The notes: generated by a model not told the origin, from the letters alone. Shown: positions 23,191 to 32,302, counted from the first letter of the stretch. The stretch: DNA of 36,389 bases from an uncultured Prevotellaceae bacterium (GCA_902801155.1 CADCHG010000050.1:1-36389); one strand, 5' to 3'. A program made the numbers and translations.

Positions 23191-24861
23191 TTATTCCGCT
23201 TTCTCAAGAATAGCCTTCCACTCCTCGAAGCTATGCACATCGAATTTGCTCCATGTGGCAGCAAACTGATAGGAGTAATGCTGTCCGGGATTTAGGGTGG
23301 CGATAGCAAGGAGATGATCCTGCTCGTGCTTGAACTTTGTTGCCTCAGGACATCTTGCTCCTATGTAGATAACGCCATCTGAGCCGTCTTTCTTCACCAT
23401 AGTGGGGTCTTGGTAGTCCTCGTAGGCTATGTAGTGGTATTTCTTGTCGGCATAGACTTTGGGGTTCTCCTTGTGCACCACGATGCCCACGGCTATCTGC
23501 ATCTTGCGGTCGAGACCTTCATACCATACCTCGCACGTATTGAATCGCTTGCCTTTTTCTACTGATATTATCCTATGCTCGGTGTAGTGAATGGAATCGC
23601 CATTCTGAAGCCTGTAGCCAACAGGCTTTAGGGTTACGTGTATCTTCAATCGCTCTGGTGTCTGCTCCAAGAACTCGCATTTCTCCCAACTCCAAGGGAA
23701 GATAATCTTACCGTCGGTATCAAGCAAGGCAGGTGTGCAACAGCCGAGACTTGCCCCTACGGCATAGCAGTCCATACCGTTGCCCCAGTCCTCGTGGAAA
23801 GACTTCATCTTCACGCCCTTAGGTGGCATGTGAAGACGGTAGCGGAGGTCAACGATGGTGTCGTGAGTGTTCTTTACCCAGATATCATATCCGAACAGTT
23901 GCTGTCCTGATTTCTGTACGGCAGGACCATACATGCGATAGGCGCACCACTCGTTTTCCCATGTGAGGTCGTCCATTCGGTTTGGGTATATCTTGCCAAA
24001 GACAGAAGCCTTCTTGGGAGTATCGAAGACGGGAAGGGCAAGCAACTGCTGTATCAAGGTCTTTGCCATTCGCTCATGACCGAGATCGTTAGGATGAAGA
24101 CGGTCGGTATTGGCATCCTTGAAGAACTTGGCATATTCGTCAGCCATAGGGTAGAGGCCGCAGAGGGCATTCATGTCAATGACAGGCACAGCCCAGATGT
24201 TTGAAGCCTCCTTGACGGCATCAACATATTCCTTGAGATAAATGCCACATTGGTTGGTATAATCCTCGGAGCATTGCCAGTTCTTGTCGTTGGCATGGAA
24301 GTTCTGACGGTGTATAGGGGTGAGGAGCACTATCTGCTTGTCGGGGTACATTCGCTTCACCTTGTCGAGAGCGATATTGATACGTCCGCGATATGTGTCC
24401 TTGTCCATGCACATATACTGGCGCTTACGCTTGGTCATCGTCTTTGGCTGTCCATGACCATACATCACCTCCTCCTCTTTCTCCGTGTACCATTCGCCTA
24501 TCTTCACGCCGTTGTTATAGTCGTTAGTGCCCATGAAGATGATGATTGCATCCACGGAATCCCCATGCTCTTTCATGCACTCCTCAGCCTGACGCGGGAT
24601 ATCATCCCACATACGTCCGCTTCTTGCATATACATACGGCGTTATGCCGAGCCATTCCTGAAGGAAAGTCCAGTATTTCTTCTTCGATGCCTTATTGCGA
24701 GGGTCGGTTATAGAGTCTCCGAAATAGGCTACGCGTTTGCCTTGCCAGGGGTGGAAGCCCCCTCCCCAACCCTCCCCGAGGGGAGGGAGGGTTGTAGAAT
24801 GTATGGCAGCTAATGGGCATACTGCCAATATCGCGAGTATTATGAATAGTTTCTTATACAT
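23191..24861 (-). CDS. Secreted SGNH hydrolase fused to a DUF4861-like domain
   Basis: From ATG 24861 the protein has 556 residues: a signal peptide (about 1-19), an SGNH hydrolase (block I GDSITDPRN near 48, GTND near 110, RLHPNDLGHER near 240 with Asp-His of the triad), and a C-terminal DUF4861-like domain (about 275-550, with WENEWCAYRMYGPA and a DWGNGMDCYAVG stretch). DUF4861 often occurs in polysaccharide-use loci, so carbohydrate ester cleavage is plausible but unproven. Residues 23-36 (TTLPPLGEGWGGGF) are the translation of a GC-rich repeat at 24755-24795, placed between signal peptide and domain. An upstream start at 25002 would add 47 residues across the promoter and is rejected. Confidence 0.82.
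   Translation of the reverse strand: MYKKLFIILAILAVCPLAAIHSTTLPPLGEGWGGGFHPWQGKRVAYFGDSITDPRNKASKKKYWTFLQEWLGITPYVYARSGRMWDDIPRQAEECMKEHGDSVDAIIIFMGTNDYNNGVKIGEWYTEKEEEVMYGHGQPKTMTKRKRQYMCMDKDTYRGRINIALDKVKRMYPDKQIVLLTPIHRQNFHANDKNWQCSEDYTNQCGIYLKEYVDAVKEASNIWAVPVIDMNALCGLYPMADEYAKFFKDANTDRLHPNDLGHERMAKTLIQQLLALPVFDTPKKASVFGKIYPNRMDDLTWENEWCAYRMYGPAVQKSGQQLFGYDIWVKNTHDTIVDLRYRLHMPPKGVKMKSFHEDWGNGMDCYAVGASLGCCTPALLDTDGKIIFPWSWEKCEFLEQTPERLKIHVTLKPVGYRLQNGDSIHYTEHRIISVEKGKRFNTCEVWYEGLDRKMQIAVGIVVHKENPKVYADKKYHYIAYEDYQDPTMVKKDGSDGVIYIGARCPEATKFKHEQDHLLAIATLNPGQHYSYQFAATWSKFDVHSFEEWKAILEKAE
24755..24795. repeat. GC-rich palindromic repeat inside a coding region
   Basis: CCCTCCCC/GAGGGGAGGG palindrome with AAGCCCCCTCCCCAAC flank. 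It is of the same family as the hairpins at 16886-17012 but translated in frame in the SGNH gene. Confidence 0.75.
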
Positions 24862-24883
24862 AGTCGGTTTTAGTTTAGATATG

Positions 24884-24915
24884 CAAAGATACACAATATT
24901 CATGAGACCTCCAAG
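24884..24915 (-). promoter_or_regulatory. Promoter of the SGNH/DUF4861 gene
   Basis: TATCTTTG at 24884-24891 fully matches the -7 consensus. Twenty bp upstream is CTTG (24912-24915), one base off TTTG. Confidence 0.6.
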
Positions 24916-25052
24916 GAAATTCGGGAAATAGTGAAAAAGTACGTTCTCCCCAAGGCGATATAAGACTTTAACCATTAACCGATAGTATATGCACAGACAC
25001 AATCCATCCCGAAAGTTTTTGATACTTCCGGGATGAATTGATTATTGACAGA

Positions 25053-27320
25053 TTATTCTTCCTTGCGCAGGATAGCGGCTGCAGCCACAAGATTCTTGAG
25101 GCTCTCTACAGTCTCTTGTTCTCCACGAGTCTTCAGTCCGCAGTCGGGGTTCACCCATACGTTAGCTGATGGTATTTTTGCCACAATCTTATGCAAAGTA
25201 TCAACAATCTCGTTGACTGATGGCACACGTGGCGAGTGGATGTCATACACACCAGGACCTACTTGTGTCTCAAAGTTTGCCGCTTTGAGCGCGTCAAGCA
25301 ATTTGAGGTCTGAACGGCTAGCCTCGAATGTGATGACATCAGCATCCATGTTGTCTATGTCCTTGACTATGTCGCTGAACTCGCTATAACACATGTGGGT
25401 GTGTATCTGCGTTTCGGGCTTTACGCCAGAGTGAACAAGTCTGAATGCAGGTATTGCCCAGTCAAGGTATTCGCTATGCCATGCACTTTTGCGTAATGGA
25501 AGTTTCTCACGTAATGCGGCCTCGTCAACCTGTATTATCTTTATTCCGCCACGCTCAAGGTCGAGTACCTCGTCCCTGATGGCGAGGGCAATCTGTAATG
25601 CCTGTTCTTTAAGTGAAACATCCTCGCGTGGGAACGACCAATTGAGTATGGTGACCGGACCTGTGAGCATTCCTTTCACAGGCTTGTCGGTTAGGCTTTG
25701 GGCATATACAGACCACTCCACGGTGATTGGTGACTTGCGGCTCACGTCGCTCCATACTACTGGTGGCTTTACGCAACGTGTACCGTAGCTCTGAACCCAT
25801 GCGTTCTGTGTAAACACATAACCGTCCAGTTTTGAGCCGAAATACTCCACCATGTCGTTGCGCTCAAACTCTCCATGCACCAGCACGTCAAAGCCCAATT
25901 GCTCTTGCAACCTTATACATTCGGTTATCTTCTTTTGGTTGTATTCTACATACTCTTCACGTGTGATTGTACCCTTCTTAAGTGCGGCACGCTTTGCCCT
26001 GACTTCTGCGGTCTGTGGGAAAGAGCCGATAGTGGTCGTTGGGAAGGCTGGCAGGTTGAGTATTCCCTCCTGTATCTTGCGGCGCTCACTACGGCTTGGT
26101 CGGCGCTCGAAGTCTGCGGTCGAAAGTTGGTTGACATTCTGGCGTACCTCGCTATTGCCCTTGGTACGCGGTTTTGCAAATAGCGCCTTGTTCTCCTGAA
26201 GACCATTGCCATTGGCAATATCAGAAAGTTCCGTGAGTTTCTCCTCGGCAAAAGCGAAGTGGCGTAGTATTTCTTCTGATAGTTTCTCTTCAGAGCCTAC
26301 TGTATATGGCACATGTAATAGCGAGCATGATGTGCCGATGACGATATTGTCTGCTGGCACGACCTTCTCTATCTCCTTAAGCAACTCAAGCTTGTCTGTA
26401 TAGTTGGCACGCCAAATGTTCTTGCCGTTCACGATGCCGGCAAAGAGCAATACATTCTTTGGGAATCTGCCTTGTATCAATTCCAATGTCTTGCGTCCCT
26501 CGATGAAGTCAAGTCCTATGCCGTCAAAGCCAAGTTCTATAACGTCAGCATACGCCTCGCGGATATCGCCAAAGTAGGTCTGTAGCAAAATTTTCAGTCC
26601 GCTTTCTTTTCTTATACGGCTAATGAGGTCTGAATAAATTGCCTTGAAGAGGTTGCGCTGCTCATTATTTAGTTCGAGTACCAGAGACGGTTCTGCAAAG
26701 CTTACCCACTCAGCTCCAGCCTCGGCCAATTTGAGTGCTACTTGTGCGTATGCCTCGGCTGCCTGAATTGCAAAATCCTTGGCACGCTTACTGCCTGTGT
26801 ATCTTGCAAGAGATAGGAAAGTAAATGAACCTGTCAGTACGGGGACAGTCTGATAACCAGCCGCATTTGCCTCGTTGTATTCCTCCACAGGCTTTATGTA
26901 GTCATTAACCGTGAATACTGTGGTGTCGTCAATCTCTGGCTCAATATAGTGATAGTTGGTATTGAACCATTTTTTCATAGGTAGTGCCTTCACGTCGCCT
27001 TTCTTGCCCTGATAGCCGTGTGAGGCCGCGAAATATGTCTCAATGCGACCAAGTCCCAGATTGCGGTAGCGTGCTGGTACCACACCGAAGATAAATGCCG
27101 TATCAAGTACGTTGTCGTAGAACGAGAAGTCGTTTGATGGGATGAAGGTAATTCCTGCATCTTTCTGTTTCTTCCAGCCATAGCGACGCAAGTCCGCTGC
27201 GACCTGACGTAGTTCCCCCTCGCTAATGTCGCCTTTGAAGAATGATTCACTCGCGAACTTGAGTTCGCGTTTTTTTCCAATACGTGGAAAACCGATTACT
27301 GATGTCTTTCTTTTTGTCAT
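25053..27320 (-). CDS. metE: Cobalamin-independent methionine synthase
   Basis: This 755-residue enzyme transfers the methyl group of 5-methyltetrahydropteroyl-triglutamate to homocysteine, the last step of methionine synthesis. Zinc ligands H642 and C644 (in HTHMCYSEF), E666 and C727 (NPDCGLKTR) align with the family, one residue on from E. coli numbering. The N-terminal half ([12 protein letters not shown]) and C-terminal half ([12 protein letters not shown]) are both complete. ATG 27320 is chosen; an upstream in-frame ATG at 27365 overlaps the -7 region and cannot be used. The leader is short (about 35 nt), leaving no room for a riboswitch. It appears monocistronic. Confidence 0.96.
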   Translation of the reverse strand: MTKRKTSVIGFPRIGKKRELKFASESFFKGDISEGELRQVAADLRRYGWKKQKDAGITFIPSNDFSFYDNVLDTAFIFGVVPARYRNLGLGRIETYFAASHGYQGKKGDVKALPMKKWFNTNYHYIEPEIDDTTVFTVNDYIKPVEEYNEANAAGYQTVPVLTGSFTFLSLARYTGSKRAKDFAIQAAEAYAQVALKLAEAGAEWVSFAEPSLVLELNNEQRNLFKAIYSDLISRIRKESGLKILLQTYFGDIREAYADVIELGFDGIGLDFIEGRKTLELIQGRFPKNVLLFAGIVNGKNIWRANYTDKLELLKEIEKVVPADNIVIGTSCSLLHVPYTVGSEEKLSEEILRHFAFAEEKLTELSDIANGNGLQENKALFAKPRTKGNSEVRQNVNQLSTADFERRPSRSERRKIQEGILNLPAFPTTTIGSFPQTAEVRAKRAALKKGTITREEYVEYNQKKITECIRLQEQLGFDVLVHGEFERNDMVEYFGSKLDGYVFTQNAWVQSYGTRCVKPPVVWSDVSRKSPITVEWSVYAQSLTDKPVKGMLTGPVTILNWSFPREDVSLKEQALQIALAIRDEVLDLERGGIKIIQVDEAALREKLPLRKSAWHSEYLDWAIPAFRLVHSGVKPETQIHTHMCYSEFSDIVKDIDNMDADVITFEASRSDLKLLDALKAANFETQVGPGVYDIHSPRVPSVNEIVDTLHKIVAKIPSANVWVNPDCGLKTRGEQETVESLKNLVAAAAILRKEE

Positions 27321-27362
27321 ACGTTCCTGTTTTTTTATTGTATTCTTGTTATTTTCATGGTG

Positions 27363-27394
27363 CAAAGGTATGAAAAGAATTATTTCGTTGCAAA
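27363..27394 (-). promoter_or_regulatory. Promoter of metE
   Basis: TTTG at 27391-27394, 20-bp spacer, TACCTTTG at 27363-27370; full consensus match. Confidence 0.85.
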
Positions 27395-27489
27395 ATAATT
27401 CTGCAACTTCAGGAAAATATGCTTTGTTTGTACTAGGATCTATAACGAGTGCAGAATATTATCCTGCGCAATCGAGAAAGAAACAGGAA

Positions 27490-27540
27490 AGATAAAAGAA
27501 AAATCCCACACTATCAAGGAAAATTCTTGATGGTGTGGGA
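27490..27540 (-). terminator. Intrinsic terminator of the flavodiiron gene
   Basis: A 15-bp stem (27504-27540; CCCACACCATCAAG against CTTGATAGTGTGGG with one G-T pair) is followed on the minus strand by TTTTTCTTTT. It lies about 50 nt after the stop codon and separates this gene from metE. Confidence 0.85.
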
Positions 27541-27589
27541 ATAGTTATGTTAATAACAGCGGAGTATGTGTCAGGTTTAATGGATGGCC

Positions 27590-28750
27590 TTATACCATCG
27601 CCTCCACAAGTGCCTGAAGCTGAGGGATGTCAGACTCCTTCATGCGGCTCCAGATGGTAACGGTAGGCTCTACGATTTCGATGTCCTTGCAGCCTTCGAG
27701 GAGTTTCTTCATAGTCTTGGCAGCTGTAGGAGCCCAAGAGCCGTTCTCTATGATGCCAACCTTACGCTTCTGGTATGCCTTCATCTCAAGATGATGGATG
27801 AAATCGTACATTGGAGGGAATACGCTTGCATCGTAGCTTGCAGCGGCAAGTACAAGACGGTTCATGCGGAAAGCATCCTCGATAGCCTCTGCCATGTCAT
27901 CGCGGCAAAGGTCGGTTATTGCCACCTTACCAATGTTCTTCTCACGGAACATCTCCGCTACCTTCTCAGCCACTACCTTTGTTCCTCCGTGGATAGAAGC
28001 GTATGCAATGAGAACGCCCTCTGTCTCAACACCGTACTTTGACCATGTGTCGTAGAGACCGATGTAATATGCGAGGTTCTCCTTGAGGATAGGACCGTGG
28101 AGAGGACAGATAATCTGTATGTCGAGAGCAGATGCAGCCTTCAGAAGTTTCTGTACCTGCATACCATATTTTCCGCAGATGTTGAAGTAATAGCGGCGAG
28201 CCTCACAAGCCCAGTCCTCGTCGGCACTCAGAGCACCGAACTTGCCAAAGCCGTCGGCAGAGAACAGTACCTTGTCCTTTGAGTCATAGCTCACCATTAC
28301 CTCTGGCCAATGCACCATAGGGGCAGCCACAAAGGTGAGGGTATGCTCGCCAAGCTCAAGTGTATCGCCGTTCTTTATCTCAAGGCAGTTGGCTTTAAGG
28401 TCTTTCGTTGGGAAGAAGTTGCCAAGCATAGTGATAGCCTTGCCTGAAGTAACGATTTTCACCTCCGGATATTTTTCAACCACCTCTGCAATGAGAGAGG
28501 CATGGTCAGGCTCCATGTGGTGAGCCACGAGATATGCAGGCTTACGGCCGGCAAGAGCCTCTTCAAGGTTAGCCCACCATTCCTTATCCTTGCGGGCATC
28601 GGCAGTATCCATGATTGCTATCTTCTCATCCTCGATGAGGTATGAGTTGTATGCCATTCCGTTTGGCACTTCGTACTGGCTCTCGAAGAGATCGATGTCA
28701 AGGTCATCAACGCCAATATACTTGATTGTAGGTGTGATATTATTTACCAT
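27590..28750 (-). CDS. Flavodiiron protein (FprA-type A flavoprotein)
   Basis: The 386-residue protein reduces O2 to water (or NO to N2O) and protects anaerobes against oxygen. The metallo-beta-lactamase-like domain carries all seven expected diiron ligands: H78, E80, D82, H83 (HHMEPDH), H147, D166 and H218. The flavodoxin domain follows from about residue 250 (IAYASIHGGTK, the FMN phosphate loop). Its electron donor is usually rubredoxin or a ferredoxin; a two-cluster ferredoxin gene lies 650 bp upstream. The start codon ATG 28748-28750 and the first codons are formed from units of a heptamer array. Own promoter and terminator, so monocistronic. Confidence 0.92.
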   Translation of the reverse strand: MVNNITPTIKYIGVDDLDIDLFESQYEVPNGMAYNSYLIEDEKIAIMDTADARKDKEWWANLEEALAGRKPAYLVAHHMEPDHASLIAEVVEKYPEVKIVTSGKAITMLGNFFPTKDLKANCLEIKNGDTLELGEHTLTFVAAPMVHWPEVMVSYDSKDKVLFSADGFGKFGALSADEDWACEARRYYFNICGKYGMQVQKLLKAASALDIQIICPLHGPILKENLAYYIGLYDTWSKYGVETEGVLIAYASIHGGTKVVAEKVAEMFREKNIGKVAITDLCRDDMAEAIEDAFRMNRLVLAAASYDASVFPPMYDFIHHLEMKAYQKRKVGIIENGSWAPTAAKTMKKLLEGCKDIEIVEPTVTIWSRMKESDIPQLQALVEAMV

Positions 28751-28783
28751 TTACTATTTAACTATTTACTAATTACTATTTAC
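28741..28783. repeat. Heptamer array containing the flavodiiron start codon
   Basis: On the minus strand GTAAATA, GTAATTA, GTAAATA, (8-mer), GTAAATG, GTAAATA run into the gene. The ATG is one unit's variant last bases. Confidence 0.75.
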
Positions 28784-28793
28784 AAATCGACCA

Positions 28794-28824
28794 CAAAGAT
28801 ACAAATAACTTTTCAATTCTCAAA
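28794..28824 (-). promoter_or_regulatory. Promoter of the flavodiiron gene
   Basis: TTTG at 28821-28824, 19-bp spacer, TATCTTTG at 28794-28801; full match. Confidence 0.8.
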
Positions 28825-28907
28825 AAAACAAAGAATAAAGTTTTTATTGAAATTGAAATTATTACAAATTGGTGTTCTTTATAAAAACAAAAAACATAAA
28901 AAAGCTA

Positions 28908-29275
28908 ATCAATTAATAATTAACAATTAACAATTAACAATTGCGAAGCTTGATGAGCTTGCGAATAATTAACATGCGGCTTTTTCCTGTTTTTGTCTTA
29001 TTATAACGTCAGTTCGACGAATTCAAAATTCTTTAATAAACGCAACTTTGTTGCTTGGTTTTACAGAAAATTAATCACGATGACCAAAAAATTTAGCCCA
29101 GAAAATTTAAATTTTCTGGTAATTTTCTAAAAATTTTTGTTCCGTCAACAGCAGCTTGCTGCTAAAACAACATAGCTATAATTATTCGCTGAAGCTCATC
29201 AAGCTGAAGCAAGTCGTCGAACTGACGTTAATTAACAATTAACATGCGGTTCTTATTGTTTTTGTCTTATTATAA
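28908..29275. repeat. Composite AT-rich intergenic repeat region
   Basis: No gene. From left to right: an AATTAAC heptamer array (28908-28943); a block GCGAAGCTTGATGAGCTTGCG; a ~40-bp direct repeat ending GTTTTTGTCTTATTATAAC (28968-29007 and about 29233-29275); a perfect 22-bp palindrome centred at 29108/29109 inside a longer imperfect one (about 29084-29133); an AGCAGC/GCTGCT stem (about 29150-29164); and an inverted copy of the first block (about 29182-29205) running into a sequence shared with 21391-21429. Confidence 0.75.
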
Positions 29276-29340
29276 CTCAAATTCCTGATGAACGGTAAGT
29301 TGCATTGGTTAGCGGATAGTAATAAAATGGGATAGCATTA

Positions 29341-29372
29341 AAAAGGCAACCTCAAAGATGAGATTGCCTTTT
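29341..29372 (-). terminator. Terminator after the ferredoxin gene
   Basis: AAAAGGCAA and TTGCCTTTT arms, extended by CTC/GAG, form a stem followed on the minus strand by TTTTT. It is symmetrical enough to work in both directions. Confidence 0.75.
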
Positions 29373-29399
29373 AGTTCTAAACGCTATGCGTGCGGAGTC

Positions 29400-29567
29400 T
29401 TAAGGAAGGCTGATAGCCTCGTTAGGACAAACGTCAGCACATGTGCCACACTCTGTGCAGAGATCTGGGTTGATTGAATAGATATCGCCCTCAGAGATAG
29501 CCTCAGATGGACACTCGCTAATACATGTACCGCATGCAATGCAGTCGTCGCTAATTACGTAAGCCAT
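29400..29567 (-). CDS. 2[4Fe-4S] ferredoxin
   Basis: This 55-residue protein contains two C-x2-C-x2-C-x3-C-P motifs (CIACGTCISECP at 9-20 and CTECGTCADVCP at 37-48), so it binds two [4Fe-4S] clusters. It is a low-potential electron carrier typical of anaerobes, working with enzymes such as pyruvate:ferredoxin oxidoreductase; a link to the nearby flavodiiron protein is possible. It begins MAYVISDDC and ends AISLP. It is short but complete, with a -7 box (29616-29623) and a terminator of its own, so it is probably monocistronic. Confidence 0.95.
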   Translation of the reverse strand: MAYVISDDCIACGTCISECPSEAISEGDIYSINPDLCTECGTCADVCPNEAISLP

Positions 29568-29615
29568 AATGTTTTTGTTTTATTATTAATACTATTTTTG
29601 TTTCAATTAACGATG

Positions 29616-29623
29616 CAAAGATA
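29616..29623 (-). promoter_or_regulatory. -7 box of the ferredoxin gene
   Basis: TATCTTTG on the minus strand, about 50 nt before the ATG. No clear TTTG at -33. Confidence 0.55.
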
Positions 29624-29702
29624 GTATTTTCTTTTGGAAATACCTAAAAATAATGAGGAAAATTTCAAAAAAAGTTCATTTTTTCTCTTTGTCAAGGGGA
29701 CA

Positions 29703-29722
29703 AATACCTTTTTGTAGGTATT
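29703..29722. terminator. Small hairpin downstream of porT
   Basis: AATACCT/AGGTATT stem with a 6-nt loop, 12 bp beyond the porT stop. No T-run follows on the minus strand, so termination is uncertain. Confidence 0.3.
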
Positions 29723-29734
29723 GAACAATGTTCG

Positions 29735-30478
29735 TTATTCGAAATAGAACGTAAGTGCTATGATACTGCTTCGCGCAGAACTGACGGAAGATGCGAAGGG
29801 GAGTTTGTTCTTATCTCTTAGTGTCTTTGCATGATTAGTATTAAGGCAGTTGCCAAGAGAGTACATGAACTTCAGTTCTGGTCGTAGTTTGAAGAAAGGC
29901 AGATACATGTCGCATCCTGCTCCTACCTCGAAGAACACGTCGTTTTTCTTCAACTGGATATAGTCGTTTGCCTTTGTTGACAGGTTGAGTGAAGGTGATA
30001 GACCGGCCATGATATATGGTCGGTGGTTGTTGAATCGCTGTGCAGCATAGATAAGGTCGAGCGAACAGGTGACGTACACGCTCTTCATGTCCTGTCGTGC
30101 CTGTGTATAATTGCCTTTGGTGTCCAGACTCCTATGGTCGGCAAATGCAATGTGTCGGTTGGCGAAATACATTACGGGTGCTACGCGGAAGGCGAGATAG
30201 TCGGTAAGGCGCATCTCACCAAGCACGCCGACGTGGAAACCGCCATCCCATGTGTTCTGGTCGCAGGTGACAAGCGACTCTGCCTGATTGCCGTCAGCAT
30301 CGGTATATGTTATAGGACCTACGTTCTCAAATTCAAGGTCCTGGAAATGCGTTCCCACGATAACTCCGAAGTGCATAGGGCGCAAGTCGCAATAAGGGCG
30401 GTTCTCAACCGTCCTTTCCTGTGCACTTGCCACCAATGATGTGAGGAGTGCTATTATATATAAGGTGAAAAAACGCAT
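29735..30478 (-). CDS. porT: PorT-like outer-membrane beta-barrel protein (type IX secretion)
   Basis: From ATG 30478 the product has 247 residues with a signal peptide ending in VASAQ (about 19). The mature N-terminus (ENRPYCDLRPMHFGVIVGTH) matches the PorT/SprT family, and the rest alternates like a small beta-barrel, ending in an aromatic residue pattern (ALTFYFE). PorT is needed for type IX secretion and gliding in Bacteroidota. It lies last in an operon with xth and folE. A TTG start at 30493 would read into the intercistronic repeat and is not favoured. Assignment to PorT over a generic barrel protein is likely but not certain. Confidence 0.72.
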   Translation of the reverse strand: MRFFTLYIIALLTSLVASAQERTVENRPYCDLRPMHFGVIVGTHFQDLEFENVGPITYTDADGNQAESLVTCDQNTWDGGFHVGVLGEMRLTDYLAFRVAPVMYFANRHIAFADHRSLDTKGNYTQARQDMKSVYVTCSLDLIYAAQRFNNHRPYIMAGLSPSLNLSTKANDYIQLKKNDVFFEVGAGCDMYLPFFKLRPELKFMYSLGNCLNTNHAKTLRDKNKLPFASSVSSARSSIIALTFYFE

Positions 30479-30650
30479 ATTAAGCCTAACCAAGCCTTCC
30501 CAAAGGGAAGGATGTTTTATAGTATTTATCCTTCTTTGGAGTTGGCTATATTTTTTGGTTTTTGATTTGAAAATGTATATACTCCCCCTTGAGGGGGGGG
30601 AGGGGGGAGGAACCCTCCCTTGGGGAGGGACTGGGTGGGCTACTTATTGT
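30479..30650. repeat. GC-rich intercistronic element between xth and porT
   Basis: It runs from the xth stop to 8 nt before the porT ATG. Ends: AATAAGTAGCCCACCCAG with a CCCTCCC/GGGAGGG stem on one side, and CCTTCCCTTTGGGAAGG plus GGTTAGGCTTA on the other. The same ends occur in the same orientation at 31424-31605. Confidence 0.8.
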
Positions 30651-31423
30651 AGCTCCAATTCCACCGGACAATGATCTGAACCATAGACATTGGTATGAAT
30701 AGCCGCTGTCTTGATGCTGTCTTTCAGACGTTCGGAAGTGACGAAATAGTCGATACGCCATCCTGTGTTCTTCTTGCGAGCCTGAAAGCGATAAGACCAC
30801 CATGAATAGGTTACTTCGTCAGGATGCAATGTGCGGAAGGTATCAATAAAGCCTTCGTTAAGAAGCATAGTGAACTTCTCGCGCTCCTCGTCGGTGAAGC
30901 CGGCATTCATGCGGTTGGTCTTCGGATTCTTCAGGTCAATCTCCTCATGAGCCACGTTCATATCACCGCATACGATGACAGGTTTCTTGGCGTCAAGCGC
31001 CTTGAGATATGCACGGAAGTCATCCTCCCATTTCATTCGGTAGTCAAGTCGGCGAAGACCGTCCTGAGAGTTCGGGGTATAGACGGTGACGAGATAGAAA
31101 TTCTCGTATTCAAGGGTTATCACACGGCCTTCGTGGTCGTGCTCGTCTATTCCTATACCATAACTAACGCTCAATGGAGTGTGTTTAGTATATATGGCGG
31201 TGCCGGAATATCCTTTTTTCTCCGCATAGTTCCAATAAGACTGATATCCGGGGAAAGCAAGATCGAGCTGTCCTTCCTGCATCTTCGTTTCCTGAAGGCA
31301 GAAGAAATCAGCATCAAACTCGGCAAAGGCGGTTTGGAAACCCATTATGCCGTTCTCTACTTTCTCGCCGTCCTTACCGGCACAGGCACGAAGGCCATTC
31401 ACATTCCATGAAATAAAGCGCAT
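30644..31423 (-). CDS. xth: Exodeoxyribonuclease III (AP endonuclease family)
   Basis: A 259-residue Mg-dependent enzyme that nicks DNA at abasic sites and removes 3' blocks in base-excision repair. Motifs: [17 protein letters not shown] (catalytic Glu), CGDMNVAH (Asp-Asn pair), [10 protein letters not shown] and the C-terminal [11 protein letters not shown] with the catalytic Asp-His. Length is normal. Its TAA stop is formed by the edge of the repeat 30479-30650 and its ATG directly follows the repeat 31424-31605. Confidence 0.95.
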   Translation of the reverse strand: MRFISWNVNGLRACAGKDGEKVENGIMGFQTAFAEFDADFFCLQETKMQEGQLDLAFPGYQSYWNYAEKKGYSGTAIYTKHTPLSVSYGIGIDEHDHEGRVITLEYENFYLVTVYTPNSQDGLRRLDYRMKWEDDFRAYLKALDAKKPVIVCGDMNVAHEEIDLKNPKTNRMNAGFTDEEREKFTMLLNEGFIDTFRTLHPDEVTYSWWSYRFQARKKNTGWRIDYFVTSERLKDSIKTAAIHTNVYGSDHCPVELELQ

Positions 31424-31605
31424 ATACTAAGCCTAACCAAGCCTTCCCAAAGGGAAGGATGTTTTAATGAATTAATCCCCCAAGGGGAGGATATGATGTT
31501 AATTATAATTATTTTGCCCCCATGATTTGAAATACTAACCACTCCCCCTGGAGGGGGTGAGGGGGGTGGATCCCTCCCTTGGGGAGGGACTGGGTGGGCT
31601 ACTTA
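31424..31605. repeat. GC-rich intercistronic element between folE and xth
   Basis: Second copy of the 30479-30650 element. The outer ~40 bp at each end are nearly identical, while the centre has diverged and carries an extra CCCC/GGGG hairpin near 31470-31490. The folE stop (TAG, 31599-31601) is part of the conserved end. Confidence 0.8.
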
Positions 31606-32198
31606 TTAATCAGATTCATGAATTCCTGACGTGTAGTTGCGTTGCCGAAGATTCCGGCAAAAGCAGAGGTCGTGGTGACAGAATTCTGTTTTTCCACTCC
31701 ACGCATCTGCATGCACATGTGGACTGCCTCTACAACAACCATAACGCCCTGTGGTTTCAGGGTTTCCTGAATAACCTCCATGATCTGATGCGTCATGCGT
31801 TCCTGTACCTGCAGGCGACGGGCAAAGACTTCTACCACACGGGCAATCTTTGAAAGACCTGTGATAGTGCCGTTAGGGATATATGCCACATGAGCCTTGC
31901 CATAGAAAGGAAGCATGTGATGCTCGCACATGGAGTAGAAGTTGATATCCTTCACTATGATCATGTGGTTGTATGTCTCGTGGAAAAGAGCTTTTTCAAG
32001 AATAGCCTTTGGATCCTCACGATAGCCTTTGGTGAGAAACTGCATTGCCTTAGCCACACGAAGAGGCGTCTTTAGCAATCCCTCACGCTCTGTGTCTTCT
32101 CCAAGGAGTCTGAGAACTTCCTTATAATGACCAGCAAGCTCATCAAGAGTTTCCGGAACTACATAAGGCTCTGTTGATTCTATGTTACTATCAAGCAT
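31599..32198 (-). CDS. folE: GTP cyclohydrolase I
   Basis: This 199-residue enzyme makes 7,8-dihydroneopterin triphosphate, the first step to tetrahydrofolate. Zinc-site motifs: [15 protein letters not shown] (Cys, His) and the second Cys in VHMCMQMRG; the QERMTHQI stretch is also conserved. ATG 32198 is chosen because the in-frame upstream extension to 32315 translates a GC-rich hairpin element and overlaps the SPOR gene. Folates feed MetE and nucleotide synthesis. In the operon after the SPOR protein gene. Confidence 0.95.
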   Translation of the reverse strand: MLDSNIESTEPYVVPETLDELAGHYKEVLRLLGEDTEREGLLKTPLRVAKAMQFLTKGYREDPKAILEKALFHETYNHMIIVKDINFYSMCEHHMLPFYGKAHVAYIPNGTITGLSKIARVVEVFARRLQVQERMTHQIMEVIQETLKPQGVMVVVEAVHMCMQMRGVEKQNSVTTTSAFAGIFGNATTRQEFMNLINK

Positions 32199-32207
32199 TT
32201 CTATAAT

Positions 32208-32302
32208 AAAAAAACGGCCCCTCACCTGCCTTTCGGGCATCCTCTCCCCAAGGGGCGAGGGGGAAATTACACTTATTGTTTTGAGGAAATCACTTGAGGG
32301 GC
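32208..32302 (-). terminator. Branched hairpin plus T7 between SPOR and folE (possible attenuator)
   Basis: On the minus strand GCCCCTCA (32295-32302, overlapping the SPOR stop) can pair with TGAGGGGC (32217-32224). Inside are two smaller stems, CCTC-CCCC/GGGG-GAGG and TGCC/GGCA. CG and seven T follow (32208-32214), then the folE ATG 10 nt later. The inner part resembles 5960-6002 in front of glsB, in the same orientation to the gene. Confidence 0.6.

Noticed and set aside
27321-27365. metE upstream region as methionine or SAM riboswitch, or longer MetE N-terminus
   Set aside because: The promoter leaves a leader of about 35 nt, too short for a riboswitch, and the upstream ATG overlaps the -7 box.
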